This document shows positions 48,697-58,516 of a stretch of DNA of 60,865 nucleotides, one piece after another. How positions within the stretch are numbered: position 1 is the first letter of the stretch; each line of letters starts with the position of its first letter. The position numbers and the translations under genes were made by a program. Source of the stretch: an uncultured Fibrobacter sp. (lineage in GTDB: Bacteria; Fibrobacterota; Fibrobacteria; Fibrobacterales; Fibrobacteraceae); contig CAMKNA010000011.1 in assembly GCA_946414075.1 (NCBI GenBank), positions 1 to 60,865 of the forward strand. The letters are read 5' to 3'. The notes under the pieces were generated by a model. That model was given only the letters and a program-made list of their open reading frames with translations, ran no database searches and had not been told where the DNA came from.

Positions 48697-49611
48697 ATGA
48701 CCCGTGTCGTAAAGAAAGATGATGGCGGCGAAGTCCGCCGCGTAACCTGGGTGGGGCTCGCCTGGAATGTTGCCCTGACTCTTGGGAAGTTCGCGGGCGG
48801 CGTGCTCGGGGGCTCCCAGGCCCTGGTGGCAGACGCTGTCCACAGCGCATCGGACTTTGTGACTGACATTGCAGTCATTGTGGGCAGCCATTTCTGGAAT
48901 ATGCCGCCTGACGCGGAACACCCCTACGGACACAGGCGTTTCGAGACCCTGGTGACCATGGGCATCGGGATTTCGGTGGCGGCGGTAGGCGTGGGCCTTG
49001 GCTACGGGGCCATCATGTCGCTTTTGTCTGGAGAGGGCAAGCATCCCGAACTTCTGGCGGCCATCATGGCTCTGGCCTCTATCGTGGTGAAGGAGATACT
49101 TTTCCACTATACCCGCGCCGAAGGGCGCAAGATCCGGAGCCAGGCTCTGGAGGCCAACGCCTGGCACCATCGGAGCGACGCCTTCAGTTCTATCCCGGTG
49201 CTTATTGCGGTGGTCATCTCGCTGGTGTTTCCGCAGCTCTGGTTTGCCGATGCGGTGGGCGCCCTGATTGTGGCCTTCTTCGTGTTGCGCTCGGCCTACG
49301 AGATTGCTTCTCCGGGGGCAAAGCAGCTGGTGGACCAGGGGGCAAGCGAACAGGTGGCCAAGAAACTTCTGGAAATCGCCCTCGGGCATTCGAAGGTGAT
49401 GAGCGTCCACGGGTTCCGCACCCGCTATGTAGGCAGCGACCTGCATGTGGACCTGCATATTGTGGTGGACGCCCAGATGAGCCTGCTGGAGGCCCACGAT
49501 GTGGCCGAAGAGGTGGAACAGTTGCTGATACAGGCCGACGAGAACGTGGTGGACGCCCTGGTGCATGTGGACCCCTACGACCCTAAGCGTGCAAACAAGA
49601 AGAGTGAGTGA
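48697..49611 (+). CDS. cation diffusion facilitator family transporter
   Basis: A 304-residue inner-membrane metal exporter. The CDF signature is GGSQALVADAVHSASDFVTD (HxxxD site in segment 2), and the second half-site is ANAWHHRSDAFSSIPVLI (HxxxD in segment 5). A C-terminal ferredoxin-like cytoplasmic domain (GSDLHVDLHIVVDAQMSLLEAHDVAEEVE) is present. The metal is probably Zn2+, since both sites use His and Asp, but Fe or Mn cannot be excluded. A TATATTGC box lies 12 nt before the ATG. The Gfo/Idh gene starts 4 nt after its stop. Confidence 0.9.
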   Translation: MTRVVKKDDGGEVRRVTWVGLAWNVALTLGKFAGGVLGGSQALVADAVHSASDFVTDIAVIVGSHFWNMPPDAEHPYGHRRFETLVTMGIGISVAAVGVGLGYGAIMSLLSGEGKHPELLAAIMALASIVVKEILFHYTRAEGRKIRSQALEANAWHHRSDAFSSIPVLIAVVISLVFPQLWFADAVGALIVAFFVLRSAYEIASPGAKQLVDQGASEQVAKKLLEIALGHSKVMSVHGFRTRYVGSDLHVDLHIVVDAQMSLLEAHDVAEEVEQLLIQADENVVDALVHVDPYDPKRANKKSE

Positions 49612-49615
49612 AACC

Positions 49616-50515
49616 ATGAAGGCAATTCTTGTAGGCAACGGAACAATGGGCGAGCGCCATCGCCGCCGTTTTGAACTGTGCGGTGTCAATTTTGTGGCTG
49701 CGGCTGATACTCAAGCCGAATTTGATGGGATTGTAGATAAATTAAACCTTGGGGATGCGAGCGAGGCGGGTGTGGATTTCGCTGTCGTGGCGTCCCCGGC
49801 AACGACCCACTACGATTACGCGAAATTCTTCTTGGAAAGCCGTATCCCCATCTTTGTAGAAAAGCCCCTGGCCATCACGGCCGAACAGGCCCAAGAACTG
49901 GTGGATATGGCCGCTGCATCGGGAACTACCCTGTTTGTGGCCCAGTCGGAATGTTTCAACCCCATCTTCCTCAACTTCCGCAAGCACTTTGTTGCCGAAC
50001 TGAACGCCCGGATTGCAAGTAACGAGGGTGGGGCAGGGGTGCGACTGGATTTTAGGCGCGAACACCGGTATTCTAGCCGCTGCCGCGATGTGAACGTGAT
50101 GCTGGATTTGCTGGTTCACGACCTGAGCATGTTCCTTGCCATGTTCCGTGCCGAAGATGTGAAAATGGAATGGCTCAAGACGGGCAAGAAGGCTTCCAAT
50201 GACGAGGCCGAATTCGATTCCGCCATGATGCGGCTCCGGGTAGCCTCTGGAGAATACCGGGGCGTAATCGCCGACTTTTACGTGAACCGCAAGAGCAATT
50301 GCGACATGCGGGAAATCGCCGTGGAGTTCCCCAAGTCAAGGTATACGGTGAGCCTTGCCCATTACAATTCCGAGGGCGAAGTGGAACACGTGCCCGATTC
50401 CCTGGACAACGAACACCGATTCTTCTTGAAATTGCTGGCTGGTGCCTGCGGGGAGTGGGGCAGGCGTGCCGCCCAGAACGCCGCCGATTGCGTTCGAATG
50501 TGCGGTGGGGTCTAA
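49616..50515 (+). CDS. Gfo/Idh/MocA-family oxidoreductase
   Basis: A 299-residue NAD(P)-dependent sugar-type dehydrogenase. The Rossmann part has KAILVGNGTMGERHRRRFE and the EKP motif in FVEKPLAITAEQAQELVD. The C-terminal substrate part contains VNVMLDLLVHDLSMFLAMF, with the catalytic-type DLxxHD region kept as DLLVHD. ATG 49616 gives the expected N-terminus. It sits 4 nt after the CDF gene, but no functional link is evident. The substrate is unknown. Confidence 0.87.
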   Translation: MKAILVGNGTMGERHRRRFELCGVNFVAAADTQAEFDGIVDKLNLGDASEAGVDFAVVASPATTHYDYAKFFLESRIPIFVEKPLAITAEQAQELVDMAAASGTTLFVAQSECFNPIFLNFRKHFVAELNARIASNEGGAGVRLDFRREHRYSSRCRDVNVMLDLLVHDLSMFLAMFRAEDVKMEWLKTGKKASNDEAEFDSAMMRLRVASGEYRGVIADFYVNRKSNCDMREIAVEFPKSRYTVSLAHYNSEGEVEHVPDSLDNEHRFFLKLLAGACGEWGRRAAQNAADCVRMCGGV

Positions 50516-50521
50516 AGCGCC

Positions 50522-51493
50522 TTATTTAACGCATCTGACTTTTTGAATGTCTCTTATTGAACTCTTGTCACCAGAAGCGGTATACTTTTTTTCATTGCAA
50601 ATTTCAACAAGTGAAATGTCGGAAGAGAATACTTCAGTGTCATTGCCGGCATAGTTAGCATCGCTTTCATCTTGTTGGAACACGACTCTTCCGAGAGACA
50701 TAGTGGCTGTCTCGCCAGCAACATTGATAGATGGTGTTGTGGAGTATCTCATCATGAATTCAATACAGTCGCCCATCTTATTTTCGTGGAAGGTCAGTGT
50801 CTTTTCTTCGATTATCCAAGTCCCCTTGTCATCAATCCCGCCACCGAGAGATCCTGAGCAATTTCCCGCTGTTGATCTTATGTAGCGATATATTCCATCA
50901 TCAGTGAACTCCAAGGTTCCGCCCTGTGCACTAGAAAAATCAGTGATGACTTCCTTTGTGTCGATACGGCTAATGGACTTCAATCTCCATGTGCCCATGA
51001 GACATTCCTTGCTTAATCCAGCGCTGCAGTCTCTTGTATGTTTTTTGCCGACAATTTCAAAAGGGTCTTCAAAAATAGGAGATTTTGAATCTGTTTTCTG
51101 TTCGTGTAGCGCTTTGCAATCGTCAAGGGTCATTTCGTGCCAACCATCGGGACAATGGCCTACACTTTCAATCGTATAGGTTAATCCGTTTGAAAGTTTC
51201 GCTGTTTTTACTGTCTGGCCGTCAATGGAGATAGTTTCGGATTCATCTGAAGAATCTGGCGGTAGTTCATCGGCTTTAACCCAATCACCGTTAGTGCAGA
51301 CATATCCCGAATTTTCGGATTCGACATACATCAGTTGCTTTTCATTACTGGATGTGCAGTCTCCCAAGTTGTAGATGCTTTTTACGCTCTGAACGCTTTG
51401 GGGATTGTTATTGTTGTTGGAGTCATCTCCGCATCCGACAATAGCCAATGCGGTGGCTAGTAATGCGGACTTAGCAGCAAAGGATGTTTTCAT
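50522..51493 (-). CDS. hypothetical lipoprotein
   Basis: A 323-residue exported protein. The signal LLATALAIVGC has a lipobox ending in Cys at about residue 21, followed by GDDSNNNNN, an Asn-rich spacer. The central part has CPDGWHEMTLDDCKALHE, a pattern seen in Fibrobacter-type secreted proteins. The C-terminal half (LMGTWRLKSISRID, GTLEFTDDGIYRYI, KGTWIIEEKTLTFHENK) reads like a lipocalin-type barrel. It has more A+T than its neighbours. Function is unknown; envelope-located. Confidence 0.7.
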   Translation of the reverse strand: MKTSFAAKSALLATALAIVGCGDDSNNNNNPQSVQSVKSIYNLGDCTSSNEKQLMYVESENSGYVCTNGDWVKADELPPDSSDESETISIDGQTVKTAKLSNGLTYTIESVGHCPDGWHEMTLDDCKALHEQKTDSKSPIFEDPFEIVGKKHTRDCSAGLSKECLMGTWRLKSISRIDTKEVITDFSSAQGGTLEFTDDGIYRYIRSTAGNCSGSLGGGIDDKGTWIIEEKTLTFHENKMGDCIEFMMRYSTTPSINVAGETATMSLGRVVFQQDESDANYAGNDTEVFSSDISLVEICNEKKYTASGDKSSIRDIQKVRCVK

Positions 51494-51590
51494 TTCTTTT
51501 CTCCTTGTCGAGAGATTTAATTCATCGTATCGCTAAAAATATATACAAAGAAAATGAAAAGTGGTTGGTCTTAAAAAACGTAAAAACGAA

Positions 51591-51619
51591 AAAATCCCGC
51601 GATTGCTCGCGGGATTTTT
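51591..51619 (-). terminator. terminator of glgP
   Basis: ATCCCGCGA pairs with TCGCGGGAT across TTGC, flanked by A- and T-runs, so termination can occur in both directions. It lies 22 nt beyond the glgP stop. Confidence 0.8.
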
Positions 51620-51640
51620 GATACTTGACAAACGGGCTGA

Positions 51641-54115
51641 TTACAGCTTGATGCTGCAGGCCTTGGCGTGCCAGATTTCTTCGGCGTACTGCTTGATGGT
51701 ACGGTCGGAACTGAACTTGCCCATGCGAGCCACGTTGAGGATCGCCTTCTCGGCCCAGGCCTTCTTGTTCTGGTATTCCTTGGCCACCTTCGCCTGCATG
51801 TCCACGTAACTGCGGAAGTCGGCGCAGAGCATGTACGGGTCGTGGGAGAGCAACTTGTCGGCAATGTGCTTGAACAGTTCCGGACGATCGGGGCTGAAGA
51901 AGCCAGAACCGATGAGGTCGATAACGCGACGCAGGTCGTCGTCCTTCTCGTAGAAGTCGCGGGGGCGGTAGCCCTTGGCCAACAGGTCAGTGACTTCTTC
52001 AACGGTAAGGCCGAAGATGAAGATGTTCTCGTCGCCCACTTCTTCCTTCATTTCTACGTTGGCGCCGTCAAGCGTACCGATGGTGAGCGCACCGTTCAGG
52101 GCGAACTTCATGTTGCCGGTACCCGAGGCTTCGGTGCCTGCGGTAGAAATCTGTTCGGACAAGTCGGCAGCCGGGATGATCTTCTCGGCGAAGGACACGC
52201 GGTAGTTCTCCAGGAACACCATCTTGAGCTTGCCCTTGCAAACCGGGTCGGCATCGATGATAGAGGCCACGGCGTTGGCCAGGCGGATAATCTGCTTGGC
52301 CATCCAGTAACCCGGTGCGGACTTACCACCGATCATGATGGTACGCGGCATGATTTCCTTGCCGTCCTTCAGCTGGATGTACAGGTGAATGGCATGCAGA
52401 ATGTTCAGGAGCTGGCGCTTGTATTCGTGGATACGCTTGACCTGCACGTCGAAGAACGTGTTCACGTCGACATCCACGCCCTGCGTTGCCTTGAGGTACT
52501 TGGCGAGGCGTTCCTTGTTCTGCTTCTTGACGGCCATGAATTCCTTCTGGAACTTGGCGTCCTTCGCAAACTTTTCGAGCTTCTTGAGTTCGTCGAGGTC
52601 CTTGACCCAGCCTTCGCCGATCTTGGAGGTGATGAGTTCGGACATAGCCGGGTTAGCCTTGCGGACCCAGCGACGCGGCGTCACGCCGTTCGTCTTGTTG
52701 TTGAACTTTTCAGGCCACAGTTCGTAGAAGTCCTTGAAGAGCGTGGTCTTCAGGAGGTCGGAGTGGAGTGCTGCCACACCGTTCACGGCGAACGAACCCA
52801 CGATGGAGAGGTAAGCCATGCGGACCATCTTGCAGCCGCCTTCTTCGATAAGGCTCATGCGGGCGAGACGGTCGTTGTCGCCAGGCCACTTCATGGAGAC
52901 CATGCGGAGGAAACGAGCGTTGATTTCGTAAATAATCTGGAGGTGACGCGGCAAAAGCTTTTCGAACAAGCTGACCGGCCACTTTTCAAGAGCTTCCGGC
53001 ATGAGCGTGTGGTTCGTGTAGGCGAATGTGTGCGTCACGATGTCCCAAGCTTCGTCCCATTCGAGATTTTCGATGTCGAGGAGGATGCGCATCATTTCGG
53101 CGATGGAAATAGCCGGGTGCGTGTCGTTCAGCTGGATAGCGACCTTTTCCGGGAAAAGCTTCCAGTCGTTGTTGTGGAGCTTCTTGAAGCGCTTGATGAT
53201 ATCCTGCAAAGAAGCGGAGCAGAGGAAGTACTGCTGCTTGAGGCGCAGTTCCTTACCGTTCATGGAGGAGTCGTTCGGGTACAGAACCTTCGAAATCGTT
53301 TCGGAAAGTTCCATGTCCTGCACGGCGGCGATGTAGTCACCGTTGTTGAAATAGCTGAGGCCGAAGTCGTCGGTGGACTTGGCGCTCCAGAGGCGCAGGT
53401 TGTTCACGGTGTTGTTCTTGTAGCCCGGAATCGGGGTGTCGTAGGGCAGGGCCAGCACGTAGTCCTTGGTTTCCCAGCGGTTGTGCAGCTTGCCCTTTTC
53501 GTCGGTCCAGCTGACCACGTAGCCGTAGAACGGCACCTTCATGGCGTTGGAGGGGCGGGCGATTTCCCACGGGTTGGTGAGGCGCAGCCAGTTGTCCGGC
53601 TGTTCTTCCTGTTCGCCGTTCACGATCTTCTGGCTGAACATACCGTATTCGTAGCGGATGCCCATACCGGTGGCGGGCAGTTCGAGAGTGGCCATAGAAT
53701 CGAGGAAGCAGGCAGCCAAGCGGCCGAGACCGCCGTTACCGAGGCCGGCGTCCACTTCCTGTTCGCGGAGTTCTTCAAGAGTCATGCCCAGTTCGTCCAG
53801 GGCTTCCGTGACGGCACTCTCCACATCCAGGTTCAACACGGAGTTACCGAGAGTACGGCCAATCAAGAATTCAAGGGACAGGTAATAGACGCGCTTTACG
53901 TCTTTCTGGTAGTAAGTCTCCTGAGTCTTGATCCAGCGATCCACCAGGCGGTCGCGGACGGCGTATGCCACGGCCAGGAACTTCTCGTGGTCGGTCACGG
54001 TGGCGCTGTTACGGGCCAGCGTGTGGTGGATGTGGTCGGTAAAGGCCTTGCGGAAGGACTCGGCGTCGTTTCCGAGCACGGCCACTTCCTCTGCTTTCTT
54101 GAAAGATTTTGCCAT
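51641..54115 (-). CDS. glgP: glycogen/maltodextrin phosphorylase
   Basis: An 824-residue GT35 enzyme that releases glucose-1-phosphate from alpha-1,4-glucan chains using phosphate and pyridoxal phosphate. Visible motifs are YYLSLEFLIGRTLGNSVLNL, EQEVDAGLGNGGLGRLAACF, YGMFSQKIVNGEQ, VKRIHEYKRQLLNILH and the PLP-lysine region TEASGTGNMKFALNGA, followed by GTLDGANVEM. Length is standard. It works with the GH57, MalQ and GH13 enzymes encoded 35 kb away. The upstream region lacks a clear ribosome-binding site. Confidence 0.95.
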   Translation of the reverse strand: MAKSFKKAEEVAVLGNDAESFRKAFTDHIHHTLARNSATVTDHEKFLAVAYAVRDRLVDRWIKTQETYYQKDVKRVYYLSLEFLIGRTLGNSVLNLDVESAVTEALDELGMTLEELREQEVDAGLGNGGLGRLAACFLDSMATLELPATGMGIRYEYGMFSQKIVNGEQEEQPDNWLRLTNPWEIARPSNAMKVPFYGYVVSWTDEKGKLHNRWETKDYVLALPYDTPIPGYKNNTVNNLRLWSAKSTDDFGLSYFNNGDYIAAVQDMELSETISKVLYPNDSSMNGKELRLKQQYFLCSASLQDIIKRFKKLHNNDWKLFPEKVAIQLNDTHPAISIAEMMRILLDIENLEWDEAWDIVTHTFAYTNHTLMPEALEKWPVSLFEKLLPRHLQIIYEINARFLRMVSMKWPGDNDRLARMSLIEEGGCKMVRMAYLSIVGSFAVNGVAALHSDLLKTTLFKDFYELWPEKFNNKTNGVTPRRWVRKANPAMSELITSKIGEGWVKDLDELKKLEKFAKDAKFQKEFMAVKKQNKERLAKYLKATQGVDVDVNTFFDVQVKRIHEYKRQLLNILHAIHLYIQLKDGKEIMPRTIMIGGKSAPGYWMAKQIIRLANAVASIIDADPVCKGKLKMVFLENYRVSFAEKIIPAADLSEQISTAGTEASGTGNMKFALNGALTIGTLDGANVEMKEEVGDENIFIFGLTVEEVTDLLAKGYRPRDFYEKDDDLRRVIDLIGSGFFSPDRPELFKHIADKLLSHDPYMLCADFRSYVDMQAKVAKEYQNKKAWAEKAILNVARMGKFSSDRTIKQYAEEIWHAKACSIKL

Positions 54116-54220
54116 ATAATCAAGCCTATGGTTTTAGGGTTAAAAATTCACGCACAAGAATTTAGAAATCTTTGGCTTTTAAGGGGGTGCGGGTACTCCC
54201 GCAAATGCTAATTTGCAGGT

Positions 54221-54946
54221 ATGAAAGTCGCTTTGCTTGGTTCCACCGGTCTTGTGGGAAAGAATGTCCTAAAACTTCTTTCCCGTTTGGATGCTGTGGC
54301 GAAGGTCTATTGCCCGGTACGCACCGTGCCAAATCTCGGTGAACTTGGTATTCTTCAGGGGGCCGCGAAAATCCAGTTTGAACAGGTGGATTTTGAACAG
54401 GTCAGCGGAGCGTACAAGTCTATTATATTGGACGGATTCAAGGATTGCAAGGCTGTTATATGCTGCCTGGGCACGACTAAGAAACAGGCTGGCAGTAAGG
54501 CTGCTCAGGAAAAAGTAGATGTGCGGTTGCCCCTTTCGCTGGCGGCTCTTGCAAAAAGCATAGGTGTAAAGAATTTCCTGTGTGTCAGCGCCCAGGGGGC
54601 CGACAGCCATTCTCCCTTCTTTTACAACCGTCTCAAGGGTATGCTGGAAGAGGGCCTTACCATGATGGGCTTTGAAAGCCTTACGCTGGTGCGCCCTTCG
54701 CTCCTGCTTGGCAAGCACAAGGACAGGCGTTTCGGCGAGGAACTTCTGCAGAAGACCATCGGAGCCCACCCCGAATGGATTCCGGCTTATGTGCGGCCTG
54801 TGCACGCCGAAACCGTGGCGGCCCATCTGGTAACGTCTCTTCTGAAACCGCCTACCGACCATGTTTGCGCTACCGATGGTGTGAAGGGTAAGCGTATCAT
54901 CTACAACCGTGTGCTGGCCCAGACAAAAGTGGACAATCTTTTTTAA
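54221..54946 (+). CDS. NAD(P)H-binding (atypical SDR) protein
   Basis: A 241-residue protein with the N-terminal nucleotide motif KVALLGSTGLVGKNVLKLL (GxxGxxG). The later parts AVICCLGTTKKQAGSK, NFLCVSAQGADSHSPFFYNRLKG and LTLVRPSLLLGKHKDRRFGE match NAD(P)H-binding proteins of the HTATIP2/YbjT type. YNRLKG keeps the Tyr-x3-Lys arrangement (Y and K four apart). Substrate and role are unknown. It is followed 15 nt later by polA. TAATTTG lies shortly before the ATG. Confidence 0.8.
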   Translation: MKVALLGSTGLVGKNVLKLLSRLDAVAKVYCPVRTVPNLGELGILQGAAKIQFEQVDFEQVSGAYKSIILDGFKDCKAVICCLGTTKKQAGSKAAQEKVDVRLPLSLAALAKSIGVKNFLCVSAQGADSHSPFFYNRLKGMLEEGLTMMGFESLTLVRPSLLLGKHKDRRFGEELLQKTIGAHPEWIPAYVRPVHAETVAAHLVTSLLKPPTDHVCATDGVKGKRIIYNRVLAQTKVDNLF

Positions 54947-54961
54947 TTCTACATTCTTTCT

Positions 54962-57775
54962 ATGTCCGAAAAAACTTTACTGCTTCTCGATTCCTACGCA
55001 CTTGCGTTCCGCATGTTTTACGCCTATAGCCAGAACCCGCTGGTGAATAGCAAGGGCGAAGATGTTTCTATGATGCATGGCTACTGGGGTGCGGTACTCC
55101 GCATTTTGGCAAAGCACAAGCCCACCCATTTTGCTATTGCCCGGGATGTGGCCCACACCAAGACTTTCAGGCATGAACTTTATCCGGATTACAAGGCCAA
55201 TCGTGGCCCCATGCCCGAAGAAATGGCCGCCCAGATGCCCCTTTTGGGCGAAAGCCTGGACGCTAGCGGGATTCCCCTGCTTTCGGAGCCGGGTTACGAG
55301 GCCGACGATGTGATGGCCAGCGTGGCTACCGCCGCAGTAGAAGCTGGCTTTGACCATGTGGTGATTCTTTCTAAGGACAAGGACATGTCCCAGATTGTGT
55401 CCGACAAGATTCACCTGTTTCACCTGACCAAGGGTGCCGACGGTATTGATTTTGGCCCTGCCCAGGTGGTGGAAAAGTACGGACTTCCGCCGGAAAAGAT
55501 TCGGGACTACCTGGCGCTGATGGGTGATGCCAGCGACAATGTTCCCGGTGTCCCGAAGGTTGGCCCCAAGACGGCCATTCAGCTTTTGACAGACTATGGC
55601 GATATGGACAACCTCTACGCCAATCTGGATAAGATTACCAAGAAGGGGCTCCACGACAATCTGGCGAATAATCGCGAAAAGGCATTTCTCAGTCGGGAAC
55701 TGGTGACGCTCCAGACCAAGCGGGCTTTTAGCGGGAACCTTGACGCCCTGGAGTACAACGGAATCCATGTGGATACCCTGGCGGGCATCTTCAAGGACCA
55801 TGAAATCAACAGTCTGCTACGCCTGCTGGAAAATGTTCCCGGCAAGGCTGGCTTTGTGTCCGCAGGTTCGGGGGAAGCTGCTGGCGAAGGCGCAGAACCT
55901 GCCGTCCGCGATGTCCTTCCGGAATATGTCTGCGTGGATACCGCTGAAAAGTTCGGTCAGCTGAAGGCGGAATTTGCCGCGGCTACCGAAATTGGAATTG
56001 ATACGGAAACCGATGGGCTGGACCCCATGACCTGCAATCTGGTAGGGTTGTGCCTAGCCGCGGCAAACCAAGACGGCGAAGTCCCGAAGGGCTACTACAT
56101 CCCGATGGCCCATACCGACGACATCGGCTTTCCGGTGGGCAACTTCGACGAGGCGGCCGTAAAAGAATGGTTCCTGTCGTTTTGGGACGAATCTTGCGAG
56201 GTGGTGGCGGGCAAGCCCCGTCGCTCTCTCGTTTTCCATAATGCAAAGTTCGATTTGCATGTGCTGTCTCGGGCCTTCGGGCTTTCTGTGGCGCAGATTG
56301 GCAAGGCGAACATTGTGGATACCCTCATTGCCGCCTGGATGCTCTCGCCGGGCCAGACGGGTCTGGGGCTAGACAACCAGGTAATGCAGCGCTTGCAGCA
56401 CGAGATGATTCCTATTGAGAATTTGATTGGTCGTGGCAAGAACCAGATTACCTTCAACCGCGTTCCTGTGAAGGACGCTACCGAATACGGTGCCGAAGAT
56501 GCTGTCTATACCTTGCGCCTGTGGGAACCTTTGCAGAAAGAGCTGCAGAAGATGGACTACGAGAAGTTCTTCTACAGCCAGGAAATGCCCCTGCTGAAGG
56601 TGCTGTACCAGATGGAAGGCGTGGGCGCTTTTGTGGATACCGCCGTCCTAAAGAATCTGGAAGTGGAACTTGCGAGCCGCATCGAGAAGTTGGAAAAGGA
56701 AATCTGTGATATGGCGGGGCTGGAATTCAACATCGGCAGCCCCAAACAGTTGGGAGAAGTTCTGTTCGATACGCTGGGGCTTCCTGAAATCAAGAAGCGC
56801 AGTACCGACGCTGCCGTGCTTGAAGAACTTTCGGTGAGCGCCCCGCACCCCATCGTGTTCGCTATAATAGAGTACCGGGAACTCAAAAAGATGCAGAGCA
56901 CCTATGTGTCGGTGCTCCCGACGCTGGTGAACCGAGAAACCAAGCGGATCCACACCAGCTTTATCCAGTGGGGCACGGCCACGGGCCGTCTTTCCAGCCG
57001 CGATCCCAACCTGCAGAATATTCCGGTGCGCAGTGACTTGGGCAAGAAAATCCGTGCGGCCTTTGTGCCGGAGAATCCGGACAATGTGATTCTTTCGGTG
57101 GACTACTCCCAGATTGAGCTTCGCATGCTTGCACACTTGAGTGGCGACGCCGCCCTTATAGAATCGTACCGCGAAGGGATTGACATTCATGCCCGGACGG
57201 CGGCGGCTATCTATGGGGTGGATCTTTCTGCGGTTACATCGGATATGCGTCGCGATGCCAAGGTGGTGAACTTTGGAATATTGTACGGCATGACGGCTTT
57301 CCGCCTGTCTCGGGACCTGAAAATCCCCATGGGACAAGCTCGGGACTTTATCACCGGGTACTTTGACATGTACCGGGGGGTGCAAAAGTTCATTGACGAC
57401 ACTAAGGCGTTTGCCCACAAGAACGGTTATGTAGAAACGCTGAGCGGACGTCGCCGCTACATCGCGGGTATTGACAGTTCCGACCGTATGGAAAGTCAGA
57501 TGGCGGAGCGCATGGCGGTGAACACGCCGGTGCAGGGCAGTGCCGCAGACCTTATAAAGATTGCCATGATTCGCATCCAGGAACGCATCAATCGGGAAAA
57601 TTTGCCCCTGAAGATGATGCTCCAGGTTCACGACGAACTGGTTTTTGAGTGTCCTAAGGACCGTCTGGAAGAATTGTCCGCTATGGTCAAGGCTGAAATG
57701 GAAGGGGCCATGGAACTGAAAGTACCCCTGGTGGCCAGCGTTGGCTCTGGGGAAAACTGGCTTTTGGCCCATTAA
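54962..57775 (+). CDS. polA: DNA polymerase I
   Basis: A 937-residue enzyme for Okazaki-fragment processing and repair. All three domains appear intact. The 5' nuclease (residues 1-300) has LLLDSYALAFRMFYA, YEADDVMASVA and DASDNVPGVPKVGPKTA. The 3'-5' exonuclease keeps EIGIDTETDGLDP, VFHNAKFDLHVL and YGAEDAVYTLRL. The polymerase has motif A VDYSQIELRMLAHLSGD, motif B RRDAKVVNFGILYGMT and motif C MLQVHDELVFECP. The start at 54962 has no ribosome-binding site; TACATTCT lies 7 nt upstream. Proofreading should be active because the exonuclease acidic residues are kept. Confidence 0.96.
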   Translation: MSEKTLLLLDSYALAFRMFYAYSQNPLVNSKGEDVSMMHGYWGAVLRILAKHKPTHFAIARDVAHTKTFRHELYPDYKANRGPMPEEMAAQMPLLGESLDASGIPLLSEPGYEADDVMASVATAAVEAGFDHVVILSKDKDMSQIVSDKIHLFHLTKGADGIDFGPAQVVEKYGLPPEKIRDYLALMGDASDNVPGVPKVGPKTAIQLLTDYGDMDNLYANLDKITKKGLHDNLANNREKAFLSRELVTLQTKRAFSGNLDALEYNGIHVDTLAGIFKDHEINSLLRLLENVPGKAGFVSAGSGEAAGEGAEPAVRDVLPEYVCVDTAEKFGQLKAEFAAATEIGIDTETDGLDPMTCNLVGLCLAAANQDGEVPKGYYIPMAHTDDIGFPVGNFDEAAVKEWFLSFWDESCEVVAGKPRRSLVFHNAKFDLHVLSRAFGLSVAQIGKANIVDTLIAAWMLSPGQTGLGLDNQVMQRLQHEMIPIENLIGRGKNQITFNRVPVKDATEYGAEDAVYTLRLWEPLQKELQKMDYEKFFYSQEMPLLKVLYQMEGVGAFVDTAVLKNLEVELASRIEKLEKEICDMAGLEFNIGSPKQLGEVLFDTLGLPEIKKRSTDAAVLEELSVSAPHPIVFAIIEYRELKKMQSTYVSVLPTLVNRETKRIHTSFIQWGTATGRLSSRDPNLQNIPVRSDLGKKIRAAFVPENPDNVILSVDYSQIELRMLAHLSGDAALIESYREGIDIHARTAAAIYGVDLSAVTSDMRRDAKVVNFGILYGMTAFRLSRDLKIPMGQARDFITGYFDMYRGVQKFIDDTKAFAHKNGYVETLSGRRRYIAGIDSSDRMESQMAERMAVNTPVQGSAADLIKIAMIRIQERINRENLPLKMMLQVHDELVFECPKDRLEELSAMVKAEMEGAMELKVPLVASVGSGENWLLAH

Positions 57776-57857
57776 AAGCGTAGATTGGGGTAGTTGCGCG
57801 GTTTGTAATTGCGACAAGCGCAGACTTTATTGTATTTTTAGGGAAAAGAGGTTTAGT

Positions 57858-58514
57858 ATGCGAGTCTCAAAACTCTACAGTGCCCTGCTGATCGCTTTCT
57901 TGACCATCGGATTTGTTGCTTGTACCAATACGGTGTCTTCTACCGATACCAGCGATACGGGTGGGTTAGACTATATTCCGGGTTTTAATCCTGGAAAGCC
58001 GGACTCGTCAAAGGTAGCGGATAACTCGTCATCTTCTGATGCTGAATCTGGATCTGAATCGTCCTCTTCTGATACCGAGGAGTCGTCTTCTGAGGGGGAA
58101 GAACCTCCAGAGACAGAGTCTAGTTCATCGGAAGAAGAGTCCAGTTCGTCTATTGATTTTTCGGAATCTGAAGTTTCTGTAGAAGGTGGAGTCGCCGTTA
58201 TTACGGAAGAGTTCCTTGATACGGATTTGAGTGTGGATGCTTCTGATTTGGATGAGATGCTTGATGATGAGGATCCGTCGTTTGAAGAATTTAGGTCGAG
58301 CGAGTTTTCCGTAGATGATTTTGTTTTTGAGTCGTATGAGTATTACTGTTATACCCAATCTCACGACTGGCTGCAAATTACCAAGGAAAAGCTTTTGGAA
58401 ACGAAACTGCCCATTTTGTGGGATGGCTCCGCGTACGATGCTCGAGATGGTTATTTCTTAAGCTTTGAAGGCGTTTGCGAGTCCGTTTTCCTATACGCCC
58501 TCCCTGTACCGTAG
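57858..58514 (+). CDS. Ser/Glu-rich putative lipoprotein
   Basis: A 218-residue exported protein. The signal LYSALLIAFLTIGFVAC ends with a lipobox-type Cys. Residues 50-100 are an acidic serine-rich linker with several four- and three-serine runs, typical of Fibrobacter surface proteins. A second acidic part (ITEEFLDTDLSVDASDLDEML) and a C-terminal globular part (YEYYCYTQSHDWLQITKEKLL, two Cys) follow. AGAGG lies 6 nt before the ATG. No catalytic motif is seen; probably a surface or periplasmic lipoprotein of unknown role. Its stop is 2 nt from the convergent acyltransferase gene. Confidence 0.7.
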   Translation: MRVSKLYSALLIAFLTIGFVACTNTVSSTDTSDTGGLDYIPGFNPGKPDSSKVADNSSSSDAESGSESSSSDTEESSSEGEEPPETESSSSEEESSSSIDFSESEVSVEGGVAVITEEFLDTDLSVDASDLDEMLDDEDPSFEEFRSSEFSVDDFVFESYEYYCYTQSHDWLQITKEKLLETKLPILWDGSAYDARDGYFLSFEGVCESVFLYALPVP

Positions 58515-58516
58515 AA